Assembly: GCA_014058105.1 (NCBI GenBank) | Contig: JACGCM010002890.1 | Span: 2,542,001-2,606,000 of the forward strand | DNA from: Kingdonia uniflora | Taxonomy: Eukaryota > Streptophyta > Magnoliopsida > Ranunculales > Circaeasteraceae | Reading direction: 5' to 3' | Length of the DNA stretch: 64,000 nt | Program-made: the position numbers and the translations under genes | Notes under the pieces: model-generated | What the model was told of the DNA's origin: nothing | Seen by the model: the letters and a program-made list of their open reading frames with translations, nothing else | The model's database searches: none | In this document: positions 33,746 through 44,764 of the stretch, piece by piece | How the letters are laid out: each line of letters starts with the position of its first letter | Position numbering within the stretch: the first letter of the stretch is position 1

Positions 33746-34760
33746 GGAAGACATGATGCAAAGTTCAGACGAAATAAAATATTCATTGATTATTCTTTAT
33801 TTACATCAGGTGGACAAGGAGGAGGCGATAACCTTTTGTATGATACTAGTTGCATTGTATTCTATGGATTAGGGAGAGATGATACCGGCCGATGTCATTA
33901 TCTTTGTCTGGGAGGTTGGGATCGTGTGTGGGCGCTTCAAACTGTGTGGGTAGCACTGCTTCGGTACCATAGGCTAAAAGGAAAGCTGAGCAGCCCATCG
34001 CCTTTTATGGTGCTGTTCGATAGGCCCAAAGGACATGCTGTAGTTCTTGAACCGATCATCCTTTCTTCGCATCAACACGCTTCTTGAGACCGTCGATAAT
34101 TGTTTTATTGATTACTTTAACCTGATCATTCCCTTGGGGGTAGTAAGGTGTCGAGGGGGAGAGGATGATGTTGTACTTCTTGAGAAAATTTCTGACTTTG
34201 TTCCTAACAAATTATGGACCATTGTCATATCGAATCATATGAGGGTAGCCGAAGCGTGTAATAATATTCTCCTATAGAAATTTGATGACTTCTTCTCTGG
34301 TTCGACATAAGGGTATGGCTTCGACCCATTTGGTAAAATAATCTGTTGCCACAATAACATTTTTACGGCTACCCGATGCTTTAGGAAAAGGACCCCCAAG
34401 ATTGATGGCCCAATGCTTGAATGGCCAAGACACTTAACTAAAATGGAGGTCTTGCGAAGTTCTATGAATGTCGTGGGCGTGACGTTGGCATTTTTCACAG
34501 TGTTTGGCGTACTCCTCGGCTTGCTTCTTCATATTGGGCCAGATAGACCTTGGGAGACGGCTCAAAGGGCCATAGATCAACAAGCAGTGTGAGCACCGCA
34601 GGTACCTTCATGGAGTTTGGCAAGAATTTTAAAGGCTTCATTTTGAGATATGCATCGGAGGAGGATGCCATTTGGGGATTTGCGACGTAATTTGCCTTTG
34701 AAAATGGTGTATCTACGGTAGTTTCTAATAATGACCGTTTGGCTTTGGGGTCGTCTGGTA
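33690..34760 (-). pseudogene. element B integrase, catalytic residues lost
   Basis: The zinc-binding region is recognisable (KLHEGTCGAH, then CEKCQRHAH) and so is the core (FTKWVEAIPLC, ITRFGYPHMIRYDNGP). Of the D-D-E residues only the second Asp (RYDNG) remains. The first is Asn (WAINLGG) and the Glu is Lys (GNDQVKVINK). A stop follows YDNGP, and others break the frame. These changes fit G-to-A or C-to-T transitions. The C-terminal part includes WAYRTAP and YGTEAVLPT. No chromodomain seen. Confidence 0.85.
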
Positions 34761-34929
34761 GTGTAGAACTACTGATGTAGGCAAGAAATGGTATTCTCCA
34801 ATCGTCTGGATTCAGACTCTCCCCCCCAATATTGATGGCATTGACTTCCATCTGGTCGATACTTGGGCGTTCGAGTACTTCGATATGGAGAGTTTGAGAT
34901 TCGGACTAGCCTAACATAGCTGCTATGTA

Positions 34930-35340
34930 AGCGAGGGCATCTGCATGTCTATTTTCACCTCAGGAGTAGTGAGCAATTGCAGATTTTTTTGGAAAACAGT
35001 CTATGCGCAGGCGAACGAGAGCAGCATACTCAGCCATGCAAACGTAGGCCTGATTTTCACTGGTGTATTGTCTCTGAACAAGTTGGGAATCTGTGAAAAC
35101 TGCCAGCTTAGGGATACCAAGATCGAGTGCGAGGACGAGGCCATGGATTAGGGCTTCGTACTCAGCCTCGTTGTTGGAGCATTTGAAGTTTAACTTGACT
35201 GCCTTTTCAATTTGATCGTTAGTGGGTGTAACTAGGACGATATCGATCCCCATACCATTAGGTCCAGCTGATCCATCTGTGAAGAAATACTAGCCTGTGT
35301 TAGGGTTCCATGGGTCAGCTTGTTTGGGCTGGTCTTCTGG
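34930..35340 (-). pseudogene. element B RNase H
   Basis: Reads FFTDGSAGPNGMGIDIV (first catalytic Asp kept), then CSNNEAEYEALIHGL and VFTDSQLVQRQ in one open stretch of 97 codons (35,253-34,960). It is the least damaged RNase H of the three elements, but upstream and downstream frames are broken. Confidence 0.85.
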
Positions 35341-36044
35341 TAGGTCATTTTTGAGTTCTTCTCAGTCGACATCTTCGACCGGGAAGTTAGCAAGAAAATT
35401 AGCGACTACTTGACCTTTTTGGGAAACCTACTTTTCAAATGTAATATCGTGTTCGCCAAGATAAACAAACAACTGCTGTACCAGTCTAGATTTGTCCTTC
35501 TTACTGAGTACTTATCGAAGGGGGTAACTTGTGATAAGATGAACATGGTGAGCTTGAAAATAGGGTTTGAGTTTTCAAAAAATATAGACGAGGGTGAGGA
35601 GAAAATGCTTAAGTTTTGTGTATCTAGTTTTTATAGGTGTTAGGGTTTTACTGATAAAATATACAGGTTTCTCGATGTTGGATTCGAGTCAAATGAGGAC
35701 TGAACTGATAGAAGTGTCGGTGACCGCAAGGTATAAAGAAAGCGTTTGGCCTTAGATAGGCGTACTGAGGTATGTTTTAAGTTTAGGAAAGGCCTGTTCA
35801 CAGTCGGGTTTCTAATTAATCTCAGGGTTGTTTTTCTTTTTGTTCTTGAATACGCTTGATCGCGTAAGAGAGAGAGAGAGAATCCAAGCACAACGGTTTA
35901 ATTTTTTTGAAATAAAGCTGTTAAGGGCTGCTATCTTGCCAGCTACCTTTTGGGCATCTTTATTGGTTCAAGGAGAAGGCATGTCGATGGGGGCTCGAAT
36001 ATGAGTAGGGTCAATCTTGATACCTCATTTACTGATGAGGTTGC

Positions 36045-36863
36045 CTAAAATTTTTCCAAACGAAACCCCAAACTGGCATGTTTTAAGGAGAAGACTTCGG
36101 TTAGGTCCTGGATGAGGGTCTGTTTTTGGAAGCTCTTGCATAACATGTCATCGATGTAAACTTTGACCATCTTGCCAAGTAAGGATTTAAACATAGTTGC
36201 AACAAGTCGTTGGTAAGTGGCGCCCGCATTTTTAAGGCTGATGGGCATGACGTTAAAATAGTAAAGGCCTTCCTCAGTAATAAAAGAAGTTTTAAGTTGA
36301 TCCTCGAGGAGGAGGGGTACCTAATTATAACCCGAAGCCGCGTCCATCATTGATAGTAGCTCATGTCCGGCAGTGGCATCCAGGAGGACTGAAATGATCA
36401 GGAGGGGAAAGCTGTCCTTCAGTGTATGTTTGTTGAGGTCTGTGAAGTTGACGCAAATTCTAATCTTGCCATTCATTTTAGGAACTGCAATAATGTTGGA
36501 TATCCAGTCAGCATACTTGACTTCTCTGAAAAAACCCGTGACTATGAGCTTGTCGACCTTGAGGTTTATAGCTTCTTAAAGTCGTGGGGCCAAAGTACGC
36601 TTCTTCTACTTTACTGCTGTAGCGTGAGGGATGAGGTCGAGGCGATGACATGCTAAACTGGGGTCGACACCGGGCATCTCCTGAAACGTCAATGCGAAGA
36701 TGTCTTTGTTGGCTCGAAGGAAGTCAATGAGTTCGAGGTGCTCAGCCTCGTCTAGAAAGGAACCAATAAACGTACCTCGACTAGGACCGTTGTGTTTAAT
36801 ATAGACAGTGGGTTTGATAAGGGTGGTAGCTGATGTCACGGGTATGGGGGTCAAGAAAGGCAT
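36045..36863 (-). pseudogene. pol: element B reverse transcriptase
   Basis: Palm blocks in order: GVDPSLACHRLDL, KLIVTGFFREVKYADWISN, FTDLNKHTLKDSFPLL, MDAASGYN, AGATYQRL and the catalytic VYIDDML. Stops at about 36,605, 36,578 and 36,320, and a frameshift after YIDDML near 36,070, break it. The connection region continues in other frames to about 35,640. Confidence 0.87.
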
Positions 36864-36949
36864 TGATTGCTATGGTTGTTTGACAAGTTTTTGGGTCTGA
36901 TCGATCTCCGGATGTTCACATGAGTAGGCGAGGCGTTGAGAGCCTTTCA

Positions 36950-37320
36950 GGTTCCACGTACCACTGGGGGTAGTAAAACGAAGGGTCTGATGATAGGTCG
37001 AAGGTATGGCAAGTATGGCATGGAGTCAGTCGCGCCCAAGGATACTGAGATATTCATATTTCTTATCGATAATAAGAAAACTAGTTTGGAGTATGACTGG
37101 GCTGGTAGTAACTGGAAGGCTAATTCGACCAACAGGGACTTCGGTTGCCCCGTTAAAACCTTTTTGTTTGACATTGACGGCAGTGATGAGGTTTATTTTG
37201 TTCATGGCTCAAACGGTTTGAAGGGAAAATATATCAGCTCCACTTCCCGTATCCATAAGCATGGTGTGGAAGACGAGGTGTTCGACCTTAATCATAATGA
37301 CTAATGGGTCGGAATAGGGA
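36950..37320 (-). pseudogene. element B aspartic protease
   Basis: Active-site LMDTGSGADIFSL near 37,260, then FNGATEVPVGRISLPV and YEYLSILGRD, with stops. The order and residues match the protease blocks in elements A and C. Confidence 0.78.
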
Positions 37321-37385
37321 AAACGAACATGCGACATGTCGCAGTCGATAAATGAGATACCCTCAGGTCAGGGATATTGAATTGA

Positions 37386-38530
37386 TTATGGCAGGAGGGC
37401 GGGTAGCTTATCCTGACAAGTAAGTTTACAACATTCTTCGACATGCTCGCGCTTACTTTTAGAACGACTGTTGTCGATATTATTTACCTCGATGAGATAA
37501 ACCTGGTAGATGTGTACCTCGGCTGGGTCGGTAACAGGGTTAGGTTGAGATTTGAGGTATGACTCGTCTATGTAACTACGGAGGTCAACAACATACTGAT
37601 GTAGACGACCCGCTTTAGGGATTATTTCGAGAGAGTGCTGCAGGGCGAAGCATTTGATGGTGTGGTGGAAGTTGCGCTTATGGTTATGGCAGTAAGGTTT
37701 GCCTTGTTTGACCTCGATGGGGAAAAGGGTATGCCATTTGGGGTCCACCAGGATCTGTGGTAGAAGGGTGCTGATAGGAGCAGTAAGCTTGGGTAAGACC
37801 GGCTTCGGCCATTTTTTGCGGGCTTCGGTAGTGTCATCAGTATGGGGGTATTTGCGGTTCTCAGTCTCCTTTGAGACAGGAGAGATCAGAGGTGTAGAAG
37901 GCCGTCCCTGTCGAGGTTTATTCTGTTGATTGGTGGATGAAGGTTGTGCCTGGCGATTGGACTTGCGCAAGTACTTGAGGTCGATGTATCCATTTACTTT
38001 AGATAACATCTTCTCGAGGGCTCGAGGTTTGTGGAGTACGATGTACTTCTTGACACGGCTGTTATTTTGTAGCGCGCTGGAAAAAGCGAGGACGGCGTTC
38101 GCGCAGTCGAGGTTTTAGATCTTGCGCGACTCGTTGAGGAACCTCTTGGTGAAGGCCTCAAGGGTTTTACTGGGGGATTTTCAGAAATTGAAGAGGGTAT
38201 TGACCCAGACTTCACGGTCCTTGTTGAAGGTGAATTGGGTGATACAAAGGTTTGATAACTGCTCGAAGCTTCGGATGGAGTCGTTGGGGAGGCTGTGATA
38301 CCATCACAGAGGGTTGTCTGTTAGGCTGATGGGATATAGCCAGCACAACAGGTGGCCGGTCGTGGAGTATAAGCTTAAGGTGTTTTGGAACTCAAGGATG
38401 TGAGATTGGGGGTCGGTGTTGCGATACTTGCCAATTTTGGGGGCATGAAAGTTTGGAGGCACATCGATAACGAGGAGTTTGGGGCAAAGGGGATTATTGA
38501 ACTGATTCCATGAGTTCGGCGTGGGGCTCG
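37386..38530 (-). pseudogene. gag: element B gag
   Basis: Capsid-type retrotransposon gag: HAPKIGKYRNTDPQSHI, PLWWYHSLPNDSIRSF, then a stop, EAFTKRFLNESRKI and VNGYIDLKYLRK. An open piece of 207 codons (38,009-37,386) carries a finger KPYCHNHKRNFHHTIKCFAL (C-x2-H...H-x4-C). Upstream to about 38,860 is low-similarity N-terminal sequence. Confidence 0.82.
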
Positions 38531-39228
38531 CACTGATTCAGAGGGCAGGATGGATTTTTTGGTCGAAGTCCTGATATGTAAGATACGCAGGATGAGGAGG
38601 GGATTTTTGAGGTCGCAAGGGAAAAGGCTGAATATGCGGCGTATGCTCAGCGTTATGCTACCTGAGTCATTCTTGAGCAGGGTGGCGTCGAGGTTGTCTG
38701 GTAGTTCGAAGGGTGAAATCGTACGAATCCTCCGCGGGGTGCATACCAAGGTGAATTGAGCCAGTAGGGAAGATTGTGGGGGGAACACCCTCGGCTCCAA
38801 GATGGACCGGGGGTATGTCAGGATGTGGGTAGGGCCCCAGTCGGGCGCGGGCAGAGATGAGCAATGGGGGACGGGTACTCGAGATGGTGGAGGAACATCT
38901 TGAGGCTGATAATGTTATAACTCACGAACTATGTTACGCAGATCATCGAGGGCACAATACTGTCTATCGGCGTCATCCAAATGGTGTTGCCGTTCGGCTT
39001 TAACCTCTTATCTGCGCTCTTCGCGCTCCTGGTGTAATTTTCTTCTATGACGCTCCTCGGTTTGAGCGAATTGCTGTGTCAGAAGGGCAAGCTGAGTGGC
39101 CACTCCGTCAGTGGAGTCGCTTGCATGGGTAGATATAGAGCGAAGGGTGGGGGTCATTATTGGTGGCTAGTAGGATCGGGAAAAGGGAAAAGGTAGGAAA
39201 TTGTAGGTAAAGACTGGTAGGGTGGGAA

Positions 39229-39246
39229 AGCACAGACGGTGCCAAA
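39229..39246 (-). other. primer-binding-like site of element B
   Basis: Minus strand TTTGGCACCGTCTGTGC directly follows the 5' LTR, almost identical to that of element A. It sets the element's orientation. Confidence 0.68.
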
Positions 39247-39897
39247 TGTAGGGGTCTAATTTTGTGGGGGAGGAAGTTGACACTTACACTATGAATATTA
39301 TCTTCAATCAAAGGATTCAAGCATATAATTAGTAATAACACTAATCTACTGGCAATATATACTTGCGTGGAGGCCTAAAGATCGAGTAGTCAAAGTTTTG
39401 AGTACAAGGTGATTGCAGGGTATTTGAAGGTAAAATTCAAGGTCTGTGGGGAGAGTTTTTCTAACCCTTCCATAATTTCCCCTCCCTCCTATTTATAGAA
39501 CATAGGAAGGGCTGAGTCATCATGGGAGGTCAAATTACAAGAGTATCCTCTGGACAACTGACTTATACCCAGAGTCGGTTCTGACGCCGTAACTATCGGG
39601 TCTGACACTATAGCTATTGTCTCTGATGCTGTAGCTTGTTGGTTCTGACACTGTGGTTGTTAGATCTGACACTGTAGTTGTTGAGCGGTGTGCTCCTCCA
39701 TTATGTTTGGTAAGCTGACTGTCTAACATGTTTTCCTTCGACCACGTACGATCATGGTCGAAGCTTGTTCTCAGTCGAGTGTTCGTATAGTCTTAGAGGG
39801 CTTGATTATGAGTTTATTAGGCTTTGGGTCATTGAGTAGGCTTCGACGTAGCCTTCTAGTGTTCGACTGAAGCTAGGAGGCTGCAAGTAGGCTACCA
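39247..39897 (-). mobile_element. 5' LTR of element B
   Basis: 651 bp, TG...CA. Very like the 3' LTR except for one 51-bp deletion after GCGTGGAGGCCTA (about 39,376) that removes most of the conserved box, plus scattered substitutions. The 20-27 bp unit array lies at about 39,577-39,685. Confidence 0.9.
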
Positions 39898-39902
39898 TCT
39901 TT

Positions 39903-40054
39903 AACTTATTATGTTTCATTTGTAGTGCTTGAGCCACGTTCTTCATTAGTTCACAATATAGGTGTCATTGTTAATCGTGTATGTCACATGTATATTGCAT
40001 GAGTCTGGTATTGGATTAGTTCGAGTTTATCAATGCTCGAGGGACAGGTTCCTA
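39903..40054 (-). mobile_element. 3' LTR of element C, second part
   Basis: Continues the LTR interrupted at 27,323 after the second TCTTT copy (39,898-39,902) and ends GACAGGTTCCTACA. A polypurine tract (TTGCCCCCTCGC on the plus strand) follows, which marks the 3' LTR of a minus-strand element. Confidence 0.83.
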
Positions 40055-40425
40055 CAATTGCCCCCTCGCAGCTGAAGGCATAGGTGGATTGAGTTGAGAA
40101 GTGCCCATCGAGGTCGTGAATTGGAATATGGAAGGATGTTTCAAAAAATGTGAATGATGTATTTTGCTGATGTGGATTTATCTTGGAAATAAATGTATTT
40201 ATGGAAGATTGAGTTGTGGTATTGATTTCGATCAATTTTGAATTGATTGATTTGTTTGGCTATTAGGTTCGCAAGACTATATCTCTGAATGATGATCGTT
40301 GGAAATCTATCCCTGCATTGAGTGTTGTTCTTCTATAAATACTTTGCTATGCTGTTCCGCCAGTTGTTATTCTTCATGTACGTCTATCTTTGTGAAGGAT
40401 CCAATCACTATAAAACAATGATTAT

Positions 40426-41614
40426 TTGGGACCATATATTAGAGACGGAGTAAAATTTGTCTCTAATAATAAAACATTGGGGACGACTTTGAATCAGTCT
40501 CTTATAATTTTTTGCTTTTTGGGACAGAAATAATCACCATGTCCTTAATAGTTTAAGTTTAAGGATTATTGGACTTGGGAGTTTCTAATTGTATAAGTTT
40601 AGGGACTCTTGGACTTGGTCGTCATTAATAGTATATGTTTAGAGACTGCTAGACAAAACCCTACGAAAACAAAAAGTCCCAAATTTCAATTCAACTCAAA
40701 GGACTTCTCCTTCAAAACCCCTCATACACAATCAGAAGCCCTAACACAAAAACCCAATACACTTTAAATCTTCAAATTTGTTACTCTCAACAATGGGTTT
40801 GCTAATTTGTTGATCTTTATTGCTGCTCTTGGGTTTGCTTATTTGTCTATCTCTATTGTTAATCTCTTTTTCTCTTGTAAGTTTTCTGATTTCAAACTCT
40901 GATTCCTTTTTAGAATTGCCAGTTTCTGATGTAAAGTATTCAATTATGAGTTGTGTTGGTTGAAACCTCATTGGGGTAATGCAAGCGAAGTGTTTGATGA
41001 AATGCATGTGGTGAGTAGTGTAGTAGAGAAAGAGGGGAATCCAAAGTTTGAAGTGTTGGTGGGTATTGCTATGCATATTAGGTTGATAATGGGTGTGATT
41101 TTTTGTGGGGTTTTCATAATTGAGTGTCGGAGAGTTTTGGCAATGGAGTTTGGTAGACTAAATAGAGTTTGTGGCAACACCTGTCTCTAAAATAGAGTTA
41201 TATGATTTAGAGAGTCGTAGTATACCATCCTTAGAGAGTTCCAACTTTGAAGAGTGTGGATTCCTGAGGCATTGATTTTTGTTTGCTACCCAAACAACAG
41301 TTTGATCATCAAGGTTTTGTACCAGATGCCCAAGTATAAAGGTTTAGAATCATAATAGTACCAGATGCCCAACATTTTTTTAGAACGCCAATCTACCAAG
41401 AAAGAAGTTTTACGAATACTATATATAAAACCAAACAACATATATCACTAGCATGTATCAAAATATCCAACTACATGATTTAAAGGTCCGATATATCACT
41501 AATACTTGTATATACTGCTTACTTTTATTTTTGAAAGAAACAAAAAGTCGAGTACTTATATATCGTAGTATATTGTAATAAAATTGTCCATTATTGTGAT
41601 ATCTTTCTATAGTG
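40426..41614. mobile_element. possible non-autonomous CACTA element
   Basis: The left end CACTATAAAACAAT is followed by GGGACCATAT, GAGACGGAG and GGGACGACTT motifs, as in plant CACTA termini. The best right end is ATCTTTCTATAGTG (41,601-41,614), matching in 11 of 14 bases when inverted. Three-base flanks are AAT and TAT, so no clean duplication. A GGTTTG- and TTTGATGAAATG-containing stretch at 40.79-41.19 kb may be captured gene DNA. Confidence 0.4.
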
Positions 41615-42239
41615 TATATGATTGATTGCCTATGCTATATTGTACCATAGGTAACGTTTAACATGAGTAAAGTACCTAAATTAAGTTAATTATATCTAGA
41701 ACTATGCCACTGATATCCTAGACAAAGAGACAACAAAGTTAGGGATCATTCTCCCTACAACCATTTATACATTTGACTCTCTTTACCTCTCTTAAACTTT
41801 ATAGAGGCATGGCAGGCATGATCCTAAGAATGAGAACTCCTTTTCCTCTTTGTCTAACCTTTTCTCCTACTTAAGAAACACATGCTACTAATGGTATGAG
41901 ATGAGAAAAGTGGAACTAAGAGCTAAATAAAACACATAGACCCACCAAAAGAAGGCATATTTTTCTTGCTGGACCTTCTTTTCTTGTTGATTAGGCTCCC
42001 CTTTGCGTGGGAGTGGTAGCATTGAGTTCTTCCTGGGCATTGTTTTCTTGCTGGTGACTTTCCTTCTTATGAGCTTATTGATAACATTTAAGCTCCTTAT
42101 AGGCAGCGAAGTTCTTGCTGGATTAAGCAACATAGCTCAAAACATCTAATGATTGTTGCTTTAGAATCTGAAACCAAGAAAACCTTGTACTACAACTTTT
42201 TTTATTCCTTCATATAATACTTCTTTTTTTGTTGATTGA

Positions 42240-43190
42240 TGAATAATATCATATATTGCCTATATCACAGCCATGTAATTTGCTTTGTTGCCTAGTGATT
42301 TGCTGCATGTTCCTAAAACTGAGCCTGCACTATATTTGTATATTATACCAGCACCTGCAACTCCTAGATTTCCAAGAACTGATCCATCACAACAAACTCT
42401 TGTTTTTCCTTTATTTGGTAGCCTCCACCAGCAGCTTTGATTGAGGTGCCTTTATGTGCTTGCATTTAACCTATAGCTATTTTATTACCTGGAGATCATG
42501 AATAGTAGGCTTCATTGCTTTCTTAGTGAGTGTGGCTATATCTCTTACATCACTAAATATTTGTTGCTTCATCATTTGGATGGTTATTTGCCTTCCTTCA
42601 AAACTGTAATTATTCTTGGTTTTCCAAATACAATTACAAACAACAAAATTCATAGAGATCCATAATACATTGAGTTAAAGGCTGCTGTTTATGTTTCTTT
42701 CTAAGTTGGTTTTCCAATTATCTGCATCTATCATTGGTATATGCTAAAATATGCTAGTAGCCCAATGCCATAAATTTGAACCAATATAGGAATTACAAAA
42801 GATATGATTCTCCTCTTTTTTATCTGCATATCACATAGGGCATGTATGAAAGCTATATGTTTTTTTTCCTGATATTATTACCCAGTGGGAGAATTTTGTT
42901 AATCATTCTCCAAGCAAACCCATTTAGTCTTAGGTGTAATCCACTGCTCCAAAAATACAATCACCACCAACCTGTTGATACTTTTTTTTGGTTACTTCAA
43001 ATGCCGATTTGACTAAAAAGTTACCTTGTAGATCTTTTCAGATTTGTTTTTCATCCTCTGTAGGGTTGCATGGTTTATTTTCAGTGTTCATACCCAGTAC
43101 CAACTGCATCAACCATTTATTTCTAGGTATATACAAGCCAATGTTGTCTATGAAAGTCCCCAATATGACTGTACATTAATACTGACTTTG
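42240..43190 (-). pseudogene. LINE 3' fragment: zinc-binding region and RNase H
   Basis: Minus strand shows AWRMINKILPLGNNIRKK, then CPM-stop-YADKKEENHIFC (the zf-RVT finger with one Cys codon turned to stop) and SNLWHWATSIF. The RNase H start RVCCDGSVLGNLGVAGAGI follows. This order is the C-terminus of plant non-LTR retrotransposons. Stops and frame changes make it dead. DNA down to about 41,700 may be its 3' UTR. Confidence 0.82.
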
Positions 43191-43255
43191 TAAAATTGAA
43201 CATTCTAAAAGTGACTTTTGGGCATTATTAACTGTAGATGTTTTTGGCTGATCCT

Positions 43256-43615
43256 ATGACGACGAGTCAGGCTCCAAATGTCTTTAATCTTAATGGTAAC
43301 CACCAAAAGTCAAGTAAGGGATAATAGGGTTCTGGCCAAAGTGCAATAACTCCAGCTTCGTTACTGTGGGACCCATTATCTTGCTTTTCTCCTTCCTTAT
43401 CCAGCCCATCCTTCTTTGAAGGTCTGACTATTCATGAGGCAGCGAAGGCAGATGAGGATCATTTTCATATGAAATGCTTATATTCTTCCCAATCGGAGCG
43501 GTTGGAATGGGTGTATCTCTATTTTCTTGCGTAGAAGGCTATTACTCTCGAGGATGAGGAAAATGATACTCATGCCAGAATTTCTCAGTGTTATCCTGCG
43601 CGTGAGTAGATTTTG
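43256..43615 (+). pseudogene. antisense accessory unit 1 of element C, broken
   Basis: ATG at 43,256 (MTTSQAPNVFNLNG) with a stop after 22 codons. The coding look continues past it: FFEGLTIHEAAKADEDHF, SERLEWVYLYFLA, stop, KAITLEDEEND. Its place before units 2 and 3 matches unit 1 of element B; sequence likeness to that unit is weak. Its upstream DNA has been replaced by the LINE. Confidence 0.35.
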
Positions 43616-44410
43616 AAAGTGGAGGTGGTGGTAGAAGGTACGGTGGCAGTAGGGATACAGAGGAAGAGACGGTGGTGGTGGTTTTAGTGAAGGAAGTATG
43701 CTTATGTTATAACCATCTTTGGTTTCTCATCTTCGTTTTCTTGCAGAAGTGTTTCAGGAGGTAGAAACTTTTGGTGCTCAAAATTAAAGTCTCGTGGATA
43801 GTTGATATTGATTGTAATCTGTAGAAGGATCTGTAGGAAGTATGTTTAGTAAATTTTGTAAAGGAATATGTAACTTATAATTTTGAGCTAATGAAAAATA
43901 TTTCTCAAAAAATGTGCCACAATACGAAATTATACGAAGTTAGTATATCGAGTTATTTGAAATAGGTTAGTAGATCGAAAGGAAATGTCGAACTGTGTGT
44001 GATCTTGTATGTGGTGACCTGATTAAACTGTTGTAAAGTTATAAAAAGATATTTTTGTCGAGCTGAAAGTACTGTAATTTTCAAGCCATATATATTTGAT
44101 TGTTTTAGAATATATGATACTGTATCGGAAACTTTTGAAAAAGTAGAATCTTAAGTTTTGTAAAACGATCTGAGGGGTTATATGTGAGCTTGAGTATAAT
44201 GGTCAAAATGATATGATAAAATAAATTTCGTAAAAAAGGATACAATCAAATTTATATTCAGCTTGATTTGAGGAGATAAAACCGATGGATAAGTTTGACA
44301 GGTGGGATGCTTATCTTTGAAACCTGGAGATGCATAAAATGGTAGGAGTTTACATGACCGTACTCTGTGTTTATATATATGGTGTAGACGAGGATGTGGA
44401 ATAATTAAAC

Positions 44411-44764
44411 ATGGTGAGGACTCCCTCTCAAAGAGTTTGGCAGGTGGTAGGTGGACGTTTAGCGATAAAGGTTGCTGAAATATGTAAAAGGATATTCGGG
44501 CAGCTTGATTATGATACTGATATGCCAAAATCTATACTACAGTTGGGGGGGTTGACTTCAAGGGTGAAGGAGAATGAGATTGAAAACCACTTTTGGTGTG
44601 AGGCATTATGTGAATTGGTCTTGGACCCTGAAGCTCGAAAAGCTACTATGAGGGAGATTGCCCTGGATGAGATTGTAATAGAAGATGAGAGGTTTGCTGG
44701 TGATGTATTGATCAGATGTGGTGTTGTAGGATACCTTGGCTGTTTTAGGTGTAACGATGTTTGA
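44411..44764 (+). CDS. antisense accessory unit 2 of element C (117 aa)
   Basis: Uninterrupted 117-codon frame with a TATATATA box about 40 bases upstream (near 44,371). RIFGQLDYDTDMPKSILQL, NHFWCEALCELVL and an acidic end match units 1 and 2 of element B (FGD...LDWDMP, YLWGMLQWMF). This is the best-preserved member of the small antisense family in the window. Function unknown; conserved Phe-Gly, Leu-Asp and Met-Pro positions and a Trp suggest a small helical fold. Confidence 0.5.
   Translation: MVRTPSQRVWQVVGGRLAIKVAEICKRIFGQLDYDTDMPKSILQLGGLTSRVKENEIENHFWCEALCELVLDPEARKATMREIALDEIVIEDERFAGDVLIRCGVVGYLGCFRCNDV

Larger units (their letters stand above)
27324..39897 (-). mobile_element. Ty3/gypsy element B (Tat-like), full length, nested
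   Basis: 12,574 bp, TG...CA, with perfect TCTTT duplications at 27,319-27,323 and 39,898-39,902. Read on the minus strand it has a 5' LTR (39,247-39,897), primer-binding-like site, gag, protease, RT, RNase H and integrase. It then has a tandem-repeat array, a plus-strand accessory cassette of three units, a polypurine tract and a 3' LTR (27,324-28,025). All pol parts carry stops or frameshifts, so it is not autonomous now. Tat lineage is inferred from the long 3' region with antisense genes and the lack of a chromodomain. Confidence 0.92.

Noticed and set aside
40055..43190. Intact host gene between the C LTR and its cassette
   Set aside because: The only coding traces are LINE RNase H/zinc-finger pieces and a short unplaced frame at 40.9-41.2 kb without start or splice support.
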